10,030 nt of DNA, taken from assembly GCA_947624095.1 (NCBI GenBank), contig CANQIR010000034.1, positions 1 through 10,030 of the forward strand. The letters run 5' to 3'. A program made the translations under genes and the position numbers. Below the pieces are notes generated by a model, which saw only the letters and a list, made by a program, of their open reading frames with translations, was not told the origin of the DNA and did not search any database. Source of the DNA: an uncultured Bacilli bacterium. Lineage in GTDB: Bacteria; Bacillota_I; Bacilli_A; RF39; UBA660. Shown piece after piece: positions 6,897-10,030 of this stretch (position 1 is its first letter; the number at the start of each line of letters is the position of its first letter).

Positions 6897-7853
6897 ATGA
6901 AAGAATTTAAAAATATAGATGAACAAATAAATTTGCTAAAATCACGAAATATAATATTTGAAGATGAAGAAGAAGCAAAAAAAATATTATTACATAACAA
7001 TTATTACAATATCATAAACGGATATAAGGATTTATTTTTAGATGAACAAAACCTTAATGTTTATAAAAATAGAACAAACTTTAATGAAATTTATGCCCTT
7101 CACGAATTTGATAGGCAACTAAGAAATATATTTTTAGAATATATTTTAAAATTTGAAAATTCATTACGAGCTTTGATTGCATATTACTTTTCTGAACAAT
7201 ATGGTAATGATAATTATTTAAAATTAAATAATTTTGAAACTTTTGAAAATATTAATGTAAATAATGATACTAAGCAAAAAAATATAAAACATATTCAAGG
7301 TTTATTAGGCAATATAAATAAAAATGTTGCAAACAATATCGAAAATAAATATATTAATCATTACATAATAAATTATGGTTTCATTCCTTTATGGGTATTA
7401 GTCAATATATTATCATTCGGAGATATTTGTAATTTTTATAGATTAATGAAACAACGAGAAAGAATAAAAATAGCTATTGAATTAAATATTAATGAAACAG
7501 ATCTATATAGTTTATTAAATATTCTCACTAAAACTAGAAATTTATGTGCTCACGATGAAAGATTATATAATTATAGATTTCCAACATACACTAGTATAAA
7601 TGACACAAAATATCATCAAATGTTGAGTTTGCCAATTATTAATGGAAGATACGCAATTGGGAAAAATGACTTATTTGCTGTCGTAATTGCATTAAAATTA
7701 TTATTATCCAAAGAAGATTATGATAAATTTCATCACAAATTATATAGTAGAATGATGAGTATACAGTCAAAATTGCATACTATTTCATTAAATGATGTAC
7801 TAAATGCTATGAATTTTCCATCAAACTGGCACGATATAGTAAAAAAGTCCTAA
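6897..7853 (+). CDS. Abi_2 (AbiD/AbiF-like) abortive-infection protein
   Basis: 318 residues, the usual size of Abi_2 (PF07751) proteins. Family patterns are NNYYNIINGYKDLF (34-47), LHEFDRQLRNIFLEYILKFENSLRALIAYYFSE (68-100, in pieces) and NYGFIPLWVLVNILSFGDICNFYRLM (159-184). RNLCAHDERLYNYRF begins at 214. Arg214-X4-His219 is the HEPN ribonuclease motif. Such proteins are expected to cut or bind RNA and to arrest infected cells; AbiF-type proteins have been linked to the ancestry of Cas13 and to an RNA antitoxin. No Shine-Dalgarno stands at normal distance: the ATG directly follows the hairpin's U run, and the only purine patch (GAAGA, 6879-6883) is locked in the stem. The stop codon lies in the second hairpin. 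Family call is firm; activity is inference. Confidence 0.88.
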   Translation: MKEFKNIDEQINLLKSRNIIFEDEEEAKKILLHNNYYNIINGYKDLFLDEQNLNVYKNRTNFNEIYALHEFDRQLRNIFLEYILKFENSLRALIAYYFSEQYGNDNYLKLNNFETFENINVNNDTKQKNIKHIQGLLGNINKNVANNIENKYINHYIINYGFIPLWVLVNILSFGDICNFYRLMKQRERIKIAIELNINETDLYSLLNILTKTRNLCAHDERLYNYRFPTYTSINDTKYHQMLSLPIINGRYAIGKNDLFAVVIALKLLLSKEDYDKFHHKLYSRMMSIQSKLHTISLNDVLNAMNFPSNWHDIVKKS

Positions 7854-7877
7854 GTCCACGCGGGATACTTAGGATCA
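7836..7877 (-). ncRNA. Second, inverted copy of the abiF-type hairpin RNA
   Basis: On the minus strand this 42-nt stretch matches 6854-6895 at 36 of 42 positions. Stem UCCUAAGU/ACUUAGGA (7867-7874 and 7848-7855), loop AUCCCGCGUGG, then CU6 (7841-7847). Two stem pairs are swapped relative to the upstream copy (U-A to C-G, C-G to A-U), so base pairing is preserved. It overlaps the abi stop codon and points back into the gene. A CATAAT -10-like box (7884-7889) with only a weak -35 lies upstream, so independent transcription is possible but less certain than for the first copy. On the plus strand the same dyad could fold at the abi mRNA 3' end. Confidence 0.65.
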
Positions 7878-7905
7878 TTAAATATTATGCAATAATAATA
7901 TTTAA
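7878..7905. repeat. 11-bp perfect AT-only inverted repeat beside the second hairpin
   Basis: Arms TTAAATATTAT (7878-7888) and ATAATATTTAA (7895-7905) flank a 6-base centre, GCAATA. It abuts the second hairpin and covers its possible -10 box (7884-7889), so it could be an operator-like site. No U run follows in either direction, which argues against a terminator. Confidence 0.5.
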
Positions 7906-8046
7906 AAATACCAAAATAAGATTAAGACATACGAATTATTCTACAACTGTTAATAAATATGGGCATCTGGAAATAAAAAAATAAAGAAGATAGCATAAGT
8001 TACTGATAAATATATACAAATTGGAGTAATTTTGAGAGTACAAATG

Positions 8047-8071
8047 AAAAAACCTCGAAAATTCGCGGTTT
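8047..8071 (-). terminator. Terminator of tRNA-Glu supplied by the island
   Basis: The minus-strand RNA pairs AAACC with GGUUU (plus 8067-8071 and 8050-8054). After one mismatch a 3-4-bp CGA/UCG inner stem follows, then a U run (8047-8052). It sits about 13 bases past the tRNA CCA end and just outside the att-like repeat, so it belongs to island DNA. Confidence 0.6.
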
Positions 8072-8077
8072 AAAAAT

Positions 8078-8096
8078 CATAAATGGTAGCCTATGA
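8078..8096 (-). repeat. Proximal attachment-site-like repeat in the tRNA-Glu 3' end
   Basis: Identical over 19 bp to 6684-6702. It overlaps the tRNA's 3' acceptor strand and CCA, so the tRNA gene stays intact after insertion. Confidence 0.75.
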
Positions 8097-8158
8097 GGGA
8101 ATCGAACCCTCGTCTTCTCCGTGAGAGGGAGATGTCTTAACCTCTTGACTAATAGGCC
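8084..8158 (-). tRNA. tRNA-Glu (anticodon CTC)
   Basis: 75 nt including an encoded CCA (8084-8086). The acceptor stem GGCCTAT pairs with ATAGGCT with a terminal G-U, and the discriminator is A. The D arm closes with GTC/GAC. The anticodon stem TCTCC/GGAGA encloses the loop CTCTCAC, giving anticodon CTC (glutamate, GAG codon). The T arm is GAGGG-TTCGATT-CCCTC. The overall layout matches Bacillota tRNA-Glu, which normally has TTC; the CTC isoacceptor in such AT-rich DNA is a minor form. Its 3' end is the insertion target of the Abi island. Confidence 0.93.
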
Positions 8159-8186
8159 ATTAAGCAATGTCTTTAAAACATTATTA

Positions 8187-8215
8187 ATTCTAACATAAAT
8201 AATATTTTGTTGCAA
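8187..8215 (-). promoter_or_regulatory. Promoter of tRNA-Glu
   Basis: The minus strand has TTGCAA (8210-8215), 17 bases, TAGAAT (8187-8192), each close to consensus. Transcription would start near 8180, about 22 nt before the mature tRNA 5' end. No other tRNA follows. Confidence 0.6.
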
Positions 8216-8273
8216 TAAGATTAATCTATTTCCATTAATTCATATTTGCAATACCTAAATCATATTGTAACTA

Positions 8274-9713
8274 TTAAACTCGGTTAGGATCTTCTTCAGC
8301 TAAATAAGCTTCCTCAGCAATATTCAACATTTTTATTAATTTTTTTTGCAACTTCTTTCCAACAAAGTTTATATAAAAATTATTATGCTTAACCAACCTC
8401 AACATAACATCTTCATCATTCTTATAAGCTTTGTTTAATCTATCATTATAAAAATTGTGAGATGGAGGAGCATCCTCAATTACATTTATAATATATTCTT
8501 TATCATTAAATAACTCATTACTTAAGTAATTTATGGTATCATTATTTTTATATATTTCTTTTTTCATAATATCTTTATCATTAGAATATTTATTAATTAT
8601 TTCACTATTAGTATAAACAATTGAAAAGTCATATTTTAAATATAATTCTTCTATGTATTTAGAATTATTTTTTATTTCATCTTCTAAATACTTAGCTACA
8701 TTTTTTTCAATGCTTAATACTTTTTCAATCATTTTTTTATCATTTTTATATTTTGGTGGTAAAAATTCATAATCATCAATACTGCATTCTAAAGCTTTTT
8801 CAATTATTTCTGGATCATTTTTTAATCTATTACTAATATGTTCAAAAAAGCCATAATCAACTGCAAAAACAATTTCTTTTATTACTGTTTTTTGCACGCT
8901 TTTTCTTCTTGTTTTTTCTTTTATTTTTTCTTCTAGAGCTTTTAAAACAATATCTTTGTCATCTCTAAACTTTTCATCTAAACAGTAAAACAAATTTGGG
9001 GCTTTTGTCATTAACTTTAAGATAAAATTTTTATTATGCTTTAATTCATCACTAATGTATTCATACTCAAACTTATCTATACTTTCTAATATAAATTTTT
9101 CATTATTTCGTAAATCTTTACCTATTAAAGCTGGAAATTTCACGTCTTTAATTTTCGCAAAATAGTTTTTATCATTTCTGACTTCATCAGATACATATTC
9201 TAAAACATCATAGAATATATCATCTGCCTCTACATACCATTCATCTTCATGCACTGAATATTTAAAACTAATGCCTAGTTCTAATAAATTATTAACAAAT
9301 TCAGGTACTTTAAAATAATCTAAACTACAATCATCTAGTATAAAATCTTCTTCCATAAAATTATCGATATCTTTTAAATTTTCTTCATCATATTCAATAT
9401 AATTGGCGTATATATTTGTGAATGCATCAAAATCAATATCTTCATCAAAGATACTTTTACTCTTACCATATCGTAGGACCATTTCATTGACAAACTCATC
9501 ATCATTTAAATTAGATAATTCATATTTCTTTTTTAATAAAGTCATTAATGATTTATAAATATTATACTTAGTAATTTTTCCATCATTCATAAAAAATTTT
9601 TCTATAGTCTCATTTAGCTCTTTATCATCTTTGTTATCTTTATTTTCCATAAGATAGGTTTTAAAATCTAAATATTTTTCTAACAATAGTTCATATAAAT
9701 TTATTGATAACAC
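8274..9713 (-). CDS. DUF4116-type repeat protein
   Basis: 479 residues, acidic, no membrane segments or signal peptide. From about residue 170 it is built of roughly ten degenerate repeats spaced 23-50 residues. The core is 'hls.elrNDkeiilkal': YVSDEVRNDKNY (173-184), YISDELKHNKNFIL (219-232), LDEKFRDDKDIVLKAL (245-260), HISNRLKNDPEIIEKAL (292-308), LPPKYKNDKKMIEKVL (318-333), LSNELFNDKEYIINVI (397-412) and LNKAYKNDEDVMLRLV (426-441). This is the DUF4116 (PF13475) pattern, a helical repeat of unknown function, probably protein-binding. The N-terminal 170 residues are not recognised. The start is a GTG at 9713, chosen because AGGAGA (9721-9726) lies 7 bases upstream; the first internal ATG is residue 22. 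No clear terminator precedes the tRNA promoter. Confidence 0.75.
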   Translation of the reverse strand: MLSINLYELLLEKYLDFKTYLMENKDNKDDKELNETIEKFFMNDGKITKYNIYKSLMTLLKKKYELSNLNDDEFVNEMVLRYGKSKSIFDEDIDFDAFTNIYANYIEYDEENLKDIDNFMEEDFILDDCSLDYFKVPEFVNNLLELGISFKYSVHEDEWYVEADDIFYDVLEYVSDEVRNDKNYFAKIKDVKFPALIGKDLRNNEKFILESIDKFEYEYISDELKHNKNFILKLMTKAPNLFYCLDEKFRDDKDIVLKALEEKIKEKTRRKSVQKTVIKEIVFAVDYGFFEHISNRLKNDPEIIEKALECSIDDYEFLPPKYKNDKKMIEKVLSIEKNVAKYLEDEIKNNSKYIEELYLKYDFSIVYTNSEIINKYSNDKDIMKKEIYKNNDTINYLSNELFNDKEYIINVIEDAPPSHNFYNDRLNKAYKNDEDVMLRLVKHNNFYINFVGKKLQKKLIKMLNIAEEAYLAEEDPNRV

Positions 9714-9772
9714 AATTGAATCTCCTAACTAATTAAAATGGATATATTTTTTATAATATTGAGTTAATACGG

Positions 9773-9799
9773 AAAAATCATTGATTGCTCAATGATTTT
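9773..9799 (-). terminator. Terminator of the DUF362-type gene
   Basis: A perfect 11-bp stem AAAATCATTGA/TCAATGATTTT (9774-9784 and 9789-9799) has a GCAA tetraloop when read on the minus strand and ends in U5. It overlaps the TAA stop codon (9798-9800). It separates the gene from the leftward DUF4116 gene. Confidence 0.8.
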
Positions 9800-10030
9800 A
9801 TATTTCGATTAATTCGTATTCTTTAGTACCAATACCTAAATCAGCAGCAGCATCAATTGTATGAGTACCCTGCCTAGAGTTAATTCTTTCTAGTAAATGT
9901 TCTTTACCTGGGTCATTAGAATTTTTAACTAAATCAATACAAGCTTGATCAATAGCTACGGGATCTAGGGAAGCTAGAATACCAATATCTTTCATACAAG
10001 GATCTTCTGCTACATTACAACAATCACAAT
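9798..10030 (-). CDS. DUF362 domain protein, C-terminal part
   Basis: Partial gene: the last 76 full codons are visible and the start lies beyond the window. An in-frame ATG at 9995 is internal, because the frame stays open and family-like upstream of it. The segment CDCCNVAEDPCMKDIGILASLDPVAIDQACIDLV (in pieces) is the hallmark C-terminus of DUF362 (PF04015) proteins. It combines a cysteine cluster CDCC with DIGILAS.DPVA.DQAC.D, then an 'H...AA.LGIGT.EYELI' ending. The family is often fused to or neighbours 4Fe-4S ferredoxin domains, and the cysteines suggest a metal or Fe-S centre. The reaction is unknown. Confidence 0.85.
   Translation of the reverse strand, partial: CDCCNVAEDPCMKDIGILASLDPVAIDQACIDLVKNSNDPGKEHLLERINSRQGTHTIDAAADLGIGTKEYELIEI

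Larger units (their letters stand above)
6684..8096. mobile_element. Mini integrated island at tRNA-Glu carrying an Abi system
   Basis: The direct repeats at 6684-6702 and 8078-8096 bound a 1,394-bp unit. Its contents are about 110 bp of non-coding AT-rich DNA (6703-6813, holding only a loose 7-bp inverted repeat at 6730-6736/6768-6774), a promoter, a hairpin RNA, the Abi_2 gene, an inverted copy of the hairpin, and a non-coding tail (7878-8077) with an 11-bp dyad and a terminator serving the tRNA. There is no integrase, transposase or plasmid gene, so the unit is either a remnant or was moved by an integrase acting in trans. The abi gene uses ATA and CGA codons more freely than the neighbouring xth gene, which favours AGA/CGG for Arg; this is weak support for foreign origin. 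Confidence 0.65.

Noticed and set aside
6850..7877. Insertion sequence with the two hairpins as terminal inverted repeats
   Set aside because: The gene between them is Abi_2, not a transposase; no target-site duplication is seen beside the hairpins; the repeat differences preserve base pairing within each hairpin, which fits an RNA better than transposon ends.
6850..7877. CRISPR-like repeats
   Set aside because: There are only two copies, in opposite orientation, about 1 kb apart with a gene between; no spacer array exists.
8000..8215. 71-aa open frame on the minus strand
   Set aside because: It runs straight through the tRNA-Glu gene, its promoter and its terminator; the apparent protein is translated tRNA.
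9798..9995. Complete 65-aa protein starting at 9995
   Set aside because: The frame continues upstream to the window edge with the family's CDCC cysteine motif, so this ATG is internal to a larger DUF362-type gene.

Overview
This window is AT-rich DNA from a low-GC Bacillota-type bacterium. Ile, Lys, Asn and Leu codons dominate, Shine-Dalgarno sites are of the GGAG/AGGTG type, promoters are sigma-A-like with TATAAT boxes, the tRNA encodes its own CCA, and tryptophan is written only as TGG, so the code looks standard. The exact lineage cannot be told from the sequence; a gut Bacilli/Erysipelotrichia/RF39-like genome is an inference.

Left part (1-3568): the 5' end of an MMPL/RND-type membrane transporter gene runs leftward off the window. 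It is divergent from a TetR-family regulator, and the gap holds two promoters and a cluster of GTCAAAA half-sites that looks like the shared operator. The TetR gene converges on, and overlaps by 18 bases, a large polytopic membrane protein resembling DUF6020. Upstream of that on the same strand lies a small membrane protein of the putative ABC-transporter type IV family (PF06541), with its own terminator. That terminator overlaps the next gene's promoter.

Middle part (3783-6612): three rightward genes. They are a 136-aa protein with an EVE/PUA-like fold signature, a 495-aa protein with a protein-kinase-like but altered C-terminal half, and an exodeoxyribonuclease III/AP endonuclease (Xth family) with all its catalytic residues.

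Accessory island (6684-8096): this is the most interesting part. A tRNA-Glu(CTC) gene lies on the minus strand at 8084-8158. A 19-bp copy of its 3' end occurs 1,394 bp away, which is the geometry of an element integrated at a tRNA 3' end. The island carries one protein gene, an Abi_2 (AbiD/AbiF-like) HEPN-type abortive-infection protein, and no integrase. That gene is flanked by two 42-nt inverted copies of a terminator-like hairpin. The copies share a nearly invariant 11-nt loop, and their stems differ by compensatory base pairs. The upstream copy sits between a TTGACA promoter and the abi start codon. The simplest reading is a small structured RNA paired with an Abi toxin-like protein (the abiF RNA type), present here in an unusual two-copy, convergent arrangement. 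Each side of the tRNA-end repeat has its own minus-strand terminator, consistent with the element replacing the terminator it displaced.

Right part (8274-10030): a leftward gene for a DUF4116-type repeat protein, then the 3' end of a DUF362-type iron-sulfur-associated protein, ending in a strong hairpin terminator.
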